NCBI GenBank assembly: GCA_035573855.1
Contig: DATLZU010000062.1
Location: 77,512-141,511 of the forward strand
Source of the DNA: DATLZU01 sp035573855
GTDB taxonomy: Bacteria > Nitrospirota > Nitrospiria > Nitrospirales > Nitrospiraceae
Length of the DNA: 64,000 nt
Reading direction: 5' to 3'
The notes under the pieces are model-generated. The model worked only from the letters and a program-made list of their open reading frames with translations, was not told the DNA's origin and searched no databases. The number at the start of each line of letters is the position of its first letter. Position 1 is the stretch's first letter. Positions 16,162-25,092 of the stretch are shown here, piece after piece. Both the position numbers and the translations under genes were made by a program.

Positions 16162-16872
16162 TTACCGATGCACTGACATAGTCTGCGGATTTCGAGGGAG
16201 AGACGCGGATTGCCCAGCAGCGCGCAACGCGGCGATGACCGCTCCGTAGTCGTCGGCGGAGAAGATGGCCGACCCGGACACGAGAATATCCGCACCAGCC
16301 TGAATGATCGGCCCCGCATTGTCCGGTTTCACCCCGCCGTCGACTTCCAGCACCGCCGGGCTTTTCATGCGCTCGATAAGCCGCCGGGCTTGTGTGATCT
16401 TTTGCAGCGACGAAGGGATGAACCGCTGCCCGCCAAATCCGGGATTCACCGACATGATCAGCACCAGATCGGTGTCGCGCACGATCTCTTCCACAAAGCT
16501 GATCGGGGTCGCCGGATTCAAGGAAACGCCGGCTTTAACGCCGCGTTCCTTGATTGATTCAACGGTGCGATGCAGATGCGGACAGGTTTCAACATGGACG
16601 GTCAAGTAGTCGGCGCCCGCGGCGGCGAATTCCGCAATGAACGCATCCGGATTGGTCATCATCAAATGGACATCCAGCGGGAGTTTGGTCACTTTCCGCA
16701 GCGCTTCCACAATAGGAGGCCCCACCGTCAAATTGGGGACGAAGTGTCCGTCCATTACGTCGATGTGAAGCAGATCAGCGCCCCCTTGCTCGACACGCGC
16801 AATTTCATCGGCCAGCCGGGCGAAGTCTGCGGAAAGAATGGACGGGGCGATGCGGATCGGTGGACGATTCAT
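16162..16872 (-). CDS. rpe: Ribulose-phosphate 3-epimerase
   Basis: Interconverts ribulose 5-phosphate and xylulose 5-phosphate in the pentose phosphate pathway. The 236-residue TIM-barrel protein has the signature motifs IAPSILSADFARL, HIDVMDGHFVPN (metal-binding His and Asp), VHLMM, MSVNPGFGGQ and EVDGGVKPDN. The start ATG 16872 overlaps the rsmB stop by one base (TGATG), showing translational coupling; an in-frame extension further upstream is not needed. Confidence 0.96.
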   Translation of the reverse strand: MNRPPIRIAPSILSADFARLADEIARVEQGGADLLHIDVMDGHFVPNLTVGPPIVEALRKVTKLPLDVHLMMTNPDAFIAEFAAAGADYLTVHVETCPHLHRTVESIKERGVKAGVSLNPATPISFVEEIVRDTDLVLIMSVNPGFGGQRFIPSSLQKITQARRLIERMKSPAVLEVDGGVKPDNAGPIIQAGADILVSGSAIFSADDYGAVIAALRAAGQSASLPRNPQTMSVHR

Positions 16873-18329
16873 CAGGCGACTCTCCGCAGACGGGCGGCAA
16901 AGAAGACATCCATGGCTTGCTCGTTGAGCATTGTGAAGAGATCTCCTCGGCTGGTCAACAACGGGAGACCGGTTGGGGGCAGCCACGGTCCCACGCTTTC
17001 ACGTCGAAACTCGGCGTGGGCTTGGCAGAAGGACTCGATGACCTGTTCGTTTTCCTCCGTCTCGGTCGAACACGTACTATAGACTAACACCCCGCCGGGC
17101 CGCAAGAGAGCGCTGACCGCTTCCAGAAGTTCGCGCTGCAACCTTTGGTGTCGTTCCAGCCTTGCGGCCTGTTTCCGCCATTTCGCTTCCGGATGGCGCC
17201 GCAGGACACCGAGCCCGCTGCACGGGACATCCAGCAAGATCCGGTCAAACGGCGCGTTGAACGGTAGCGTCCGGATGTTTCTTCCGCGTTCCCGCCTTTC
17301 AGCCATCATGGCGAGTTGTCTGGCATCTGCCACGACCGATCGGACAATTGAGACACCCAAACGCCGGCAATTGTCTTCTACTTTTCGGATCCGCTGCGGA
17401 CTCCGGTCCACGGCGATGATTTCGCCTCGATTCTGCATCAGGGCGGCCAGATGGGTGGTTTTTCCTCCAGGCGCGGCGCAGGCATCGAGCACACGCTCAC
17501 CTGGTTGCGGGTCGAGCAACAACGGAATCAATTGGCCAGCCTCATCCTCGACATAAAACGCTCCGGTACGGAATCCCGGCAGCTCCGTGACCGAGCCACA
17601 CTTGTCGAGCACGATTCCTACGGGACTGACGGCGGTCGCACGGGCGTCAATCCCGGCGCGAGCGAACCACTCGATCAGGGCCTCCCGACTTATGCGCAGG
17701 GTATTGACGCGGATGGTGAGCGGGGGGATCTCACTCACGGTGCGGCACAGCCGTTCGGCTTGGCTCGGGCCGAACCGCTCCAGCCAGCGCCGTACCAACC
17801 ACTCCGGACAGGAATACCGGACGGCTAGCGCGGCGACCGGGTGGGTCGCCGCGTCGGGCCAGGCGGGCTGCGCGGTGCGGAGCAGGGTTCGCAGGACGGC
17901 GTTGACGAATCCACTCCAATCGCGGCCGAGCCGGGCGCGGAACAGCTTGACGATCTGTACGGATTCGTGGACCGCCGCGGAATCGGGGATGGTATCCAGA
18001 TAGAGCAGTTGATAGGCGCCGAGGCGCAGCGCCGTCTTCACGACGGCGGGGAGTCGCTCGATCGGACGATCCATGACCTGAGTCAGACGCCAATCGATCA
18101 TGCCTCGTCGGCGGAGCACGCCATACGTGAGCTCGGTGGCCAATGCCCGTTCGCGGGAGTCCTGACGGATATGTCGAAGCGCAGCGCCCAGCGCTTCGTC
18201 CGCTGGAATCTGCTTCAGCTCCGTCTCGATGAGCGCACGGAGTGCAGTTGATCTGGCGTCCAACCGGGAGCCAGAATAGGCGAGCAGCGACGAGCGGTGG
18301 CCGAGGTCGGGGTTCGCCTTCATGTTCAC
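16872..18329 (-). CDS. rsmB: 16S rRNA m5C967 methyltransferase RsmB
   Basis: Methylates cytosine 967 of 16S rRNA with S-adenosylmethionine. The 485-residue protein has an N-terminal NusB-like RNA-binding domain (residues about 25-165) and a C-terminal SAM methyltransferase with DACAAPGGKTTHL (SAM binding), DVPCSGLG and YSTCSTETEENE, the last two carrying the two catalytic cysteines. Start GTG 18329 (or ATG 18323) behind GAGAGGA, 15 bp after fmt. Confidence 0.93.
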   Translation of the reverse strand: MNMKANPDLGHRSSLLAYSGSRLDARSTALRALIETELKQIPADEALGAALRHIRQDSRERALATELTYGVLRRRGMIDWRLTQVMDRPIERLPAVVKTALRLGAYQLLYLDTIPDSAAVHESVQIVKLFRARLGRDWSGFVNAVLRTLLRTAQPAWPDAATHPVAALAVRYSCPEWLVRRWLERFGPSQAERLCRTVSEIPPLTIRVNTLRISREALIEWFARAGIDARATAVSPVGIVLDKCGSVTELPGFRTGAFYVEDEAGQLIPLLLDPQPGERVLDACAAPGGKTTHLAALMQNRGEIIAVDRSPQRIRKVEDNCRRLGVSIVRSVVADARQLAMMAERRERGRNIRTLPFNAPFDRILLDVPCSGLGVLRRHPEAKWRKQAARLERHQRLQRELLEAVSALLRPGGVLVYSTCSTETEENEQVIESFCQAHAEFRRESVGPWLPPTGLPLLTSRGDLFTMLNEQAMDVFFAARLRRVA

Positions 18330-18344
18330 TGTATCACAGTCCTC

Positions 18345-19298
18345 TCAACGTCCGACTTTCGGACCCGCTCCCAGCACCTGTCCTGGCGAAAGACGGTGGC
18401 CGGCGAGGAATTCGGCTGCGGTCATGCGCCGGCTATTGGCCGGTTGAATTTCCGTAATAGAAAGGAGTCCATTTCCCGTCGCTACCAGAATGGCGTCCTT
18501 GGCGAGTCCTATGACCGTACCGGGAAGGGCCTTATCGATCGGTCCATCCGTAGGGGCGGCTTTCCAAATCTTCCACAGAGTGTCGCCGGCAAAGGTATAG
18601 GCCCCTGGCCAGGGAGCCAGGCCGCGGACGCGATTGGCAATCTCGACGGCGGGGCGGGACCAGTCAATTAATCCGTCTTCTTTTTTCAGCGGCGGCGCCA
18701 TCGTGGCTTGAGCATGATCCTGCGGGCTGGGCACCAAGGTTCCGGCTTTCAATCGACACAACGTGTCAACCAAAAGCCTGGCGCCGACTTGGGCCAGCTT
18801 GGCGGAGAGAGTGCCGGCTGTGTCGTCGGGTTCAATGGGCACGGTTTCTTGCAAGAGGATCGCGCCGGTATCCATACCTTCGTCCATCAACATCGTCGTG
18901 ATACCAGTCTCTCGCTCGCCGTTGATAATGGCCCAGTGGATCGGTCCGGCACCTCGATATTTCGGCAACAATGACGCGTGGACGTTGATGCAGCCCTTCG
19001 GGGGGAGACTGAGAATCGCCGACGGTAGGATCCTGCCGAAAGCGGCCACAACGATCACATCCGGTTGCCATTCCTTCAGCGCCTGAAGGAATGCCGGATC
19101 TTTCATTTTGAGCGGTTGGAGGACCGGCAGGCCTTCACGCTGGCACACCAGTTTGACGGGCGACGGCGCGAGCGCCTGGCCCCGGCCCTTAGGACGATCG
19201 GGTTGAGTCACGACGCCGACAACGGTCTCCTCGGACTTGAGCAGCGCCTCCAGCGATGGAACGGCGAAATCCGGCGTGCCCATGAACACGATGCGCAT
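18345..19298 (-). CDS. fmt: Methionyl-tRNA formyltransferase
   Basis: Formylates Met-tRNA-fMet for initiation. The 317-residue product has MRIVFMGTPDFAVPSL, QPDRPKGRGQ, the catalytic region INVHASLLPKYRGAGPIHWAI (Asn, His) and TGITTMLMDEGMDTG. First gene of fmt-rsmB-rpe-pheS-pheT. The peptide deformylase gene that often precedes it is absent; instead an insertion sequence starts 62 bp upstream of the start codon and probably separates fmt from its former promoter. The gene for its substrate, the initiator tRNA, lies divergently just beyond that element. Confidence 0.96.
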   Translation of the reverse strand: MRIVFMGTPDFAVPSLEALLKSEETVVGVVTQPDRPKGRGQALAPSPVKLVCQREGLPVLQPLKMKDPAFLQALKEWQPDVIVVAAFGRILPSAILSLPPKGCINVHASLLPKYRGAGPIHWAIINGERETGITTMLMDEGMDTGAILLQETVPIEPDDTAGTLSAKLAQVGARLLVDTLCRLKAGTLVPSPQDHAQATMAPPLKKEDGLIDWSRPAVEIANRVRGLAPWPGAYTFAGDTLWKIWKAAPTDGPIDKALPGTVIGLAKDAILVATGNGLLSITEIQPANSRRMTAAEFLAGHRLSPGQVLGAGPKVGR

Positions 19299-19346
19299 GG
19301 CGACGCTTTAACACGGCGGTCGGGTGAAATCAACCCGGCTTGGCCG

Positions 19347-19360
19347 TGCACGGGCCTTGC
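19347..19360. repeat. Target-site duplication, left copy
   Basis: TGCACGGGCCTTGC, identical to the 14 bp at 20877-20890 that directly follow the other end of the insertion sequence. Confidence 0.85.
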
Positions 19361-20876
19361 TGTCCGTAGCAAGTCAAGATGTCCGGTTTTTGTAGCAAGT
19401 GACATGTCCGGTTTTGCTTCTGACTCGGCCGCCTCTCTCGGCCAAGTCTTCCCGGGATCTGCCCGGTGCCGGGGAGGGGGAACTGGCGGGGGAGTCCCCC
19501 CGAGCTCCGGGTCACCCCCTCCTGTGGATATCGCGTCCTCGAGCCACTGTGTGCGTCGCCTCTACGTCGTGCCACGTGGGCATGTCTTCAGGCGGCCTGG
19601 CTCCCGGCGGGGACGACGCCGGTGAGCAGGCGCCCGACGGCATCGTAGCGCCCCAAGATGTGCGGGCCATAGCCGAGGCTGAGTGTGCCATCCAGATGCT
19701 CGTAGACCGTGACCGGCATTTGGCGAAGCTGTAGCGCCAGGTGGTCTTTGGGATTTGCAGGTGTCGCTTGTCGAACTGCACACAGTTATCGTTCCCCACC
19801 ACGCGCTCATGCTGCAGCGCGCAGATGCGGTCGAGGTGGCCTCCGGTATAGGGGACAAAGGCCGTGCCCTCGCCGGCGATGGGCACCGTCCAGGTCCGGT
19901 TGTGGAACGGCAGCCAGGTGTCGCGCAGGAACCGATTGGCGGCCTCCACCGTGGTGATCCCGGCCAGGCGCAGCTCCTGCGGCAGCCGACCTTGCCAGGG
20001 TTCCCACAGCCGTTCCATGCGGCCCCGGGCCTGCGGCGAATGCGCGGGGATCAGCTCGATACCGAGCTGCGCGAGGGCCCGTCCGATCTGGGTGGGCGCC
20101 GTGACCTGCTGGGGCCGATGGGGGCTCTGGCCCGTCCGCGTCGTCACGAAGTGGCTGGCCTGGTCCACGTAGAGGGCGCAGAAGATGCCCAGCTGTTCGA
20201 GGACCGCCTTTGAGGGCGGTCAGCATGGTGGCTGTGCTTTCCTAGGAGACGAAGTGCGCATAGTAGACCGAGCTCGTCGCATCATCCAGCACCGCAATCA
20301 GATCCTGCGTCCCGTCCCGCCCCGGAATCCAGGCATGGGTACTGGCATCCGTGCGCAGCAGCATCCCGGGCAGGTGCCGCCGCGGCCGGGCCTTGGGCAC
20401 GAGCCCCGCGGTCTGCAAGGCCGTTTTCACCCATGTATAGGAGAGGTCATGCCCGTGCTCGGTCTGCAACTTCTCATGGAAATGGCGGACGTGGCAGTCA
20501 AAATACCGTTCCCGATACAGCGTCAGCACCTGCCGCACGGTCTCCACCGGCACCCGCTGGGGCGAGGGCCGCTGGCGGCGCCGATCAAACAACCCGTCAT
20601 ACCCATTGCGTTCATAGCGCTGCTTCCAGCACCGCATCTGCCGGTCCGAGATCCCCAGAATCTCCGCCGCCTCGTACCACTTGAGTCGTCCGTCCATCGC
20701 CCACAAGATCACTTCCTGCACCTTCATCGCCCGCTCTCCCGCAGCAGCCGGGTACATCCCGTCGGTCATCCGTCTGGCTCCTCCTCCGTTGAGAAAAAGC
20801 CGCAGGATACCCGGTCTACTGCTCAAGCGGACATATCACTTGCTACGAGAGGCGGACATTTCAGATGCTACCGACA
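19361..20876 (-). mobile_element. 1516-bp insertion sequence, ISNCY/IS1202-like, inactive
   Basis: Bounded by 14-bp direct repeats. The ends match as inverted repeats starting TGTC(C/G)GTAGCA, and each holds two tandem copies of a motif close to GTAGCAAGTGA-ATGTCCG: 19366-19386 and 19392-19411 on the left, 20827-20846 and 20852-20871 (inverted) on the right. These doubled sites are presumably where transposase binds. A single transposase gene, broken by one stop and two frameshifts, occupies most of it; about 225 bp at the left end are noncoding. The family call rests on transposase sequence style and on the long target duplication. Confidence 0.85.
19588..20769 (-). pseudogene. Broken DDE transposase of the insertion sequence (ISNCY/IS1202-like)
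   Basis: Reading from ATG 20769 (GGAGGAGGAG upstream): helix-turn-helix segments (AAEILGISDRQMRCWKQRY, GYDGLFDRRR), then a DDE core with LRTDAS (first Asp), YVDQASHF (second Asp) and QARGRMERLWEPWQGRLPQE (Glu). The frame is broken three times: an in-frame TAG after YYAHFVS near 20242, a probable one-base insertion in an AAAGG run near 20220, and a frame change after YSFAKCR near 19725, after which the other frame continues VTVYEHLDGTLSLGYGPH and ends at 19588. All catalytic residues remain, so the damage looks recent, but the gene cannot make full-length transposase without recoding. Confidence 0.88.
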
Positions 20877-20890
20877 TGCACGGGCCTTGC
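20877..20890. repeat. Target-site duplication, right copy
   Basis: TGCACGGGCCTTGC, exact copy of 19347-19360. It ends two bases before the -35 box of the initiator tRNA promoter. Confidence 0.85.
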
Positions 20891-20891
20891 C

Positions 20892-20920
20892 TTGACTTCA
20901 CAAGGACCGCTTGTTAGTAT
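20892..20920 (+). promoter_or_regulatory. Promoter of the initiator tRNA gene
   Basis: TTGACT (20892-20897), 17-bp spacer, TAGTAT (20915-20920). Transcription would begin at about 20926, practically at the mature 5' end of the tRNA. The insertion sequence stops immediately upstream and leaves both boxes intact. Confidence 0.7.
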
Positions 20921-20925
20921 CCGCG

Positions 20926-21002
<77 letters not shown>

Positions 21003-21023
21003 AACCTCATTCCAAATTTCTTC

Positions 21024-21053
21024 GCCCTGCCGGCGCTGCCGACAGGGCTTTTT
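21024..21053 (+). terminator. Intrinsic terminator of the initiator tRNA gene
   Basis: GCCCTG (21024-21029) pairs with CAGGGC (21043-21048), with four further pairs inside beyond one mismatch and a GCT loop, followed by TTTTT. It lies 21 bp after the tRNA. Confidence 0.75.
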
Positions 21054-21536
21054 GTTGTTGTTCCACACAGGCACACAACTGCGAAAGCATGCAACATCCG
21101 CTGAACGGCCCTTCCCTGGTGATGATCCGAGTTCGCAGGCAGGATCTCCCGTCCAAATGGATGCCGGACACGCGAGTCAGTTCCGAGTCTGTTTAAAAAA
21201 TGGGAGAGTCCACAGGATACAGGGATCGCCGCGGCGTCTCGGGAAAGAAAATTAGAAACCATACAAAGACCTGTTGACTTCACTGTTCTAGGCACGATAT
21301 CTAGTGGGTAGTCGGCAATCCCACGCGTCTGATGCAGTCCATGTCGAGAACTGCTCTTCAGTCTCCATTCCCAATTTTCAAGAAAGGAGGTGGCAGTGCG
21401 GGTGGTCAAGAAGGGGGTGCGTTCACATCCGGCGCCATGGGAGGCCGACTATGTGGATTTCAGACGGCCGGTGTTCAGGGCGAAGGCGTAACGAATTCTA
21501 TCGCGGCTCACTAACTTTGGGGGAGAGGTGACAACC
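21054..21536 (+). other. Intergenic stretch without a recognised gene
   Basis: About 480 bp before the next gene. A weak promoter match, TTGACT at 21274-21279 and TATCTA at 21298-21303 with an 18-bp spacer, could serve the following gene, leaving a leader of about 230 bases. No coding region, RNA gene or repeat was recognised. Confidence 0.4.
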
Positions 21537-21914
21537 ATGGAAGACCTGGTCATTGAGGAAGAAGGCACGTCATCCGCACTCAAAATTACGCTTGGAGACT
21601 TTCTGATTTTCATCAACTGGATGAACCAGACGGAAAAGGCGTTGGAGCGCGGAGAGACACTCCCGCCGATGCCGGAACTGGATTCTGGAAAAGTAAAAGG
21701 CTGGATTCAACTGGTGCAACGTCTCGAGGACCGGTTCCGGCGGAGCGAAGAGAAAAAACTGGCGCTGGAGGCCAACGTCATCGCGCAAGAAGCGCAACTC
21801 GGGCAGTTGCTCGCGCACTTGCATGCCAACATCGCCTCGCTGTACGAAAACCTTGGACAAGCGGAAAAGGCCCAAGAAGTCCGGAGGAGAGCGGAGGCGC
21901 TGCACTGCAGTTAA
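21537..21914 (+). CDS. Hypothetical protein, helical, with a TPR-like C-terminus
   Basis: A 125-residue acidic protein that I do not recognise. Start ATG 21537 lies eight bases after GGGGGAGAGG; GTG 21528 is a weaker alternative. The N-terminal part is short and acidic, the rest predicted helical with heptad-like stretches (LVQRLEDRFRRSEEKKLAL). The final segment (ANIASLYENLGQAEKAQEVR) has the spacing of a single tetratricopeptide repeat. No signal peptide or membrane segment, so cytoplasmic, perhaps a protein-protein adaptor. It stands alone, with gaps of several hundred bases on both sides. Confidence 0.7.
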   Translation: MEDLVIEEEGTSSALKITLGDFLIFINWMNQTEKALERGETLPPMPELDSGKVKGWIQLVQRLEDRFRRSEEKKLALEANVIAQEAQLGQLLAHLHANIASLYENLGQAEKAQEVRRRAEALHCS

Positions 21915-22236
21915 GCCCGGGGCCAACGCACTTCGTGCGTCTCCCGGCAGCCGGGATCTGCCTGGCGCGCCTTTATCGCCCGGTCAGGTTTCTGCCGGGA
22001 GTGCGCACGCGTTGTTTTAGTGAGATTGAGCGCTCCGGGGGAATCGCCAGAGTGGGGCGCTTCGTTCCATCATCTGATCTCGAAGGTGTAGAGAGAGGGC
22101 CTGGGGCGCTCTCGTACTTTCCTTGCTTTCTTCTCTCTCCGGCTGCTGCGTCACTCCTCAGCAAGTGCGCTTTCCAGTCAGCCGCCCCGATCACCTCTTC
22201 GCGCAGTCGGGCGGCGGAATCAATTTGCCAATTTGT
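21915..22236. other. Intergenic stretch with small hairpins
   Basis: Just after the preceding stop, a perfect 6-bp hairpin ACGCAC-TTC-GTGCGT (21926-21940) is followed at once by CCCGG-CAG-CCGGG (21943-21955). No T-run follows, so they are weak terminator candidates. Nothing else was recognised. Confidence 0.4.
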
Positions 22237-22296
22237 TTGGTAGCAGAGAGGCTCGCAGTATACTGATTGCCGTATCGATAACGAATGATGTATAAC
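22237..22296 (+). promoter_or_regulatory. Candidate tandem promoters of the REC-GGDEF gene
   Basis: TTGGTA (22237-22242) with TATACT (22259-22264) at a 16-bp spacing, and TTGCCG (22267-22272) with TATAAC (22291-22296) at 18 bp. Leaders to the start codon would be about 110 and 80 bases. Confidence 0.45.
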
Positions 22297-22382
22297 CGCT
22301 AGCCACCGCAGTGAAGGCTCCGGCGACCGTCGCGGAAGACGGGGTATCTCACGGCAGGTCAGTGCTTCCGAGAGGGTGAGGT

Positions 22383-23312
22383 ATGGTCAGGGTGCTCCTG
22401 ATCGAAGACAACCCGGTCGACACCCAACTCACTCAGGATATTCTTGCAGAATGGGCCACCAAACAATTTGAACTGACGTGCGTCGAGACCCTCGGCGAGG
22501 GACTGGCGCGTTTGGCGCGCGACCGATTCGACGCGGTCCTGCTCGATCTCTCCCTTCCGGATGCGCAGGGGCTCAACACCGTGACTCAGGTGCTGGCGAC
22601 CAGCCCCGGCATTCCGATCGTTGTGCTCACCGGCTATGACGATCAGGAACTCGCGCTTCAAGCCGTCCAGCAAGGTGCTCAGGATTACCTTGTCAAGGGT
22701 CAGGCGCAGGCCGATTTGCTGTCGCGGGCGATCCGTTATGCCATCGAGCGGAAACGAACAGAGGACCGGCTGACCTATCTCGCGCAATATGATCAGTTGA
22801 CCGGCTTGGTCAATCGCACGCTCTTCCGAGACCGGCTTCTCCTGGCTCTGGCCCGGAGCAAGCGTAAACAGCAACCGTTGGGGTTGATGTTGTTGGACCT
22901 GGATCGATTCAAGGCCGTGAACGACACGTGTGGCCATGACGTGGGCGACCAATTGCTGAAAGCCGTCGCCGATCGGTTCAGGAGTTGCGTGCGCCAGGTG
23001 GACACGGTTGCCCGGATGGGCGGAGACGAATTCGCCATGATTCTGGAAGGGGTCTCCGGCCGGCAGGATATTGTGACGGTCGCCCAGCGCATTGTGGAGG
23101 CTATCCGCAAGCCGTTTTTCATCGACGGATGGCCTCAGTCCGTCGGCGTCAGTATTGGAATCACTGTCTATCCTCAGGATGACCAGAGCGTTGACGAACT
23201 GCTCAAGCACGCGGACGCCGCCATGTACCGCGCGAAGCAACGGGGCGGTAATGCCTTCCAGTTTCACCCGATCGACGAGAACCGTCCCTTTACCCTCTCC
23301 TCTTCTTCCTAA
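22383..23312 (+). CDS. Response regulator with diguanylate cyclase (REC-GGDEF)
   Basis: Makes cyclic di-GMP under control of a phosphorelay. Residues 1-120 are a receiver domain: acidic pair ED near residue 8, phosphoacceptor Asp in VLLDLSLPD, conserved Thr in VVLTGYDD and Lys in DYLVKG. Residues about 135-300 are a GGDEF domain with the intact active site RMGGDEF. The inhibitory I-site RxxD is present (RQVD, five residues before GGDEF), so product feedback is expected. The kinase is not encoded nearby. ATG 22383 follows a GAGGGTGAGG site. Confidence 0.95.
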   Translation: MVRVLLIEDNPVDTQLTQDILAEWATKQFELTCVETLGEGLARLARDRFDAVLLDLSLPDAQGLNTVTQVLATSPGIPIVVLTGYDDQELALQAVQQGAQDYLVKGQAQADLLSRAIRYAIERKRTEDRLTYLAQYDQLTGLVNRTLFRDRLLLALARSKRKQQPLGLMLLDLDRFKAVNDTCGHDVGDQLLKAVADRFRSCVRQVDTVARMGGDEFAMILEGVSGRQDIVTVAQRIVEAIRKPFFIDGWPQSVGVSIGITVYPQDDQSVDELLKHADAAMYRAKQRGGNAFQFHPIDENRPFTLSSSS

Positions 23313-23356
23313 AAACCGGCGACTGAAAGCCTGATGACGCGGGCGTTGAAACCGGT

Positions 23357-24292
23357 CTACCGACCGATCTCGGCCAGGGGCATATCGGTCACGAAGAACG
23401 CACCGCGCGGGTTGGGCTCCAGCACATTGGAAGCGAGCAGGTGATCACCAGCCGGGGTCGGCCGGCACCCCGGCGTCATTACCAATCCCCAATGCTGATT
23501 GTCCCAACAGGTATTGTCCAGAACGAGGGCTGCAGCATAATGGAACAACAGCACGCCGCTCAGCATGTTATCCCGGCAGAGGTTGCGGACAAAGTCGGGA
23601 CGGGTGCCTGGATCCCGCACCGCTAGACCGAAATGATGATTATCGAAACACCGATTATCTGCCACGCGAGGGCAGGCTCCGGCGAACACGAACACTCCGG
23701 ATTCGCGGTTCCGGCAGACTTCATTGTCGAGAAAGGCCGGCTGGCAGCTGGGGCCGTAGATGACCACGCCCGAAAGGATACCCTCCGTCGCCCGGTAATG
23801 GGTGATCGTGCAGGACGAGTCGAGAATGTTCATCGCCGCATGCTGATCACTGCCAACATAACGGAACGTGATTCCGCTGATCCGGCCCCATGGGACGCAC
23901 TGGAGATACAGCGGTCCCCCGCGCCGGCTGAAGATGAACACCAGGTCGCGCCCTGCGCCGATCAGCCATACGGGGCGGTCGGCAATGAAGAGCTTGTCCT
24001 CTTAGATGCCTGGACGGACGAAGACTTGATCCTGGGTGCGGCCGCCTTGAGAGCCTCAACTAGGTCTCTTATAAGCATGGGGATCCCGTGCATCGATGAT
24101 GAGCGTTCTGCCGCCGGCAGAATTCGGAGGAGGTTCGTGCAGCACAAGCCCTTCCGTGTCCGATGAAGGCTGCCCGTGCTCCTGGCAGTTCGGCTGCGTC
24201 GGTTCCAAGGCTTCATCCTGCCCAAAGATCCCAAAATCTTCTTTTCCGCCGGCTCGACTACCGACGGGATGATCAGACATTATTTCGGCCAC
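23357..24292 (-). pseudogene. Disrupted right-handed beta-helix (NosD/CASH-like) repeat protein
   Basis: The intact 3' part (23357-24001) shows beta-helix repeats rich in Asn and Gly turns, such as NEVCRNRESGVFVFAG, NRCFDNHHFGLAV and NTCWDNQHWGLVM. Upstream, similarity continues but in shifting frames: LIIDARDPHAYKR, then LVEALKAAA, then DQVFVRPGI-stop-EDKLFIADRPVWLIGAG. That implies two frameshifts (near 24065 and 24040) and one TAA at 24002-24004 where Tyr is expected. An N-terminal part begins about 24292 (GTG). Relatives are often exported or surface carbohydrate-associated proteins; no signal peptide is clear. A truncated product starting at GTG 23941 is possible but would lack the first helix coils. 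Confidence 0.75.
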
Positions 24293-24563
24293 TTCTGATG
24301 AAGCTAAGCGCGGGCGTATACCGGCGTGAGTCGCCGACGGATTCAGGAGACACAGCCGTACAATTCTGTCGAGCGGCGTCAGAAAAGGCCGGATCCTTTT
24401 TTCCTGTGGCCTTCCATACCAATGGCTGCCGCCGCCTTTTTACCCTGTTTTGGGCCCGCTTGACATCGGCGACGCTAGATTTCGGTCAACCCCGATGGGC
24501 ACGCGGCTTGCCTCCGTGAAACGGTGCCCGAGGGACCGGCCAACTGTCGGTGGGGTAGCAGTC

Positions 24564-25064
24564 ATGATGACGAAAACATCGGTCCGCTGGATGATGCTGA
24601 TGGCAATATTGGCGGCGGGGACGCCGATCGATCACCCACTGCAGGCCGCCCTGGCACAAACGCAGGATGCGTCTCGTCGCTTCTATGATCGCGTAATGGA
24701 AGAATTCCGCCGCAAAGACTATGAAGCAGCGCTAGCGGGATTCCAGTTGTTTCTGGAACTGCATGGGCAATCGGCTTTGGCAGCCAATGCCTATTTTTGG
24801 ATCGGGGAGTGTCAATTTCGGTTGGGTCGATACAAGGAGGCCCTCGCGTCTTTTTACCACGTGATGTCGTGCTACCCGCTGAGTTCGAAGCTGGCGTCGG
24901 CTGCCTGGCGAATCGGCCAGGCCTATGCCAAGCTTGGTGACCACGAGAAGGCGAGGATGATGTACGAGCGCGTGGTGAACGATTACCCCGATAGCGTTGA
25001 AGCGGAACCAGCGCGCAAAGCCCTCGAGACACTTGCGGCCAAGGACGGTGTCTTGCAGGAATGA
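24564..25064 (+). CDS. Exported tetratricopeptide protein, CpoB/YbgF C-terminal type
   Basis: A 166-residue protein with an N-terminal signal peptide (about residues 8-32, ending ALAQT) and three TPR-like units: YDRVMEEFRRKDYEAALAGF, NAYFWIGECQFRLGRYKEAL and AAWRIGQAYAKLGDHEKARM. The pattern is that of the C-terminal domain of CpoB/YbgF, which works with the Tol-Pal system and peptidoglycan synthesis, but tol and pal genes are not nearby. Start ATG 24564 or 24567 behind GGTGGGG. Periplasmic location is inferred. Confidence 0.78.
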   Translation: MMTKTSVRWMMLMAILAAGTPIDHPLQAALAQTQDASRRFYDRVMEEFRRKDYEAALAGFQLFLELHGQSALAANAYFWIGECQFRLGRYKEALASFYHVMSCYPLSSKLASAAWRIGQAYAKLGDHEKARMMYERVVNDYPDSVEAEPARKALETLAAKDGVLQE

Positions 25065-25092
25065 TTCCTCAGGCCGTGGCTCGCCGCCCGCC

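Noticed and set aside
21332..21514. A Gly-rich 60-codon frame after the initiator tRNA
   Set aside because: No ribosome-binding site or recognisable similarity; the composition looks like non-coding GC-rich DNA.
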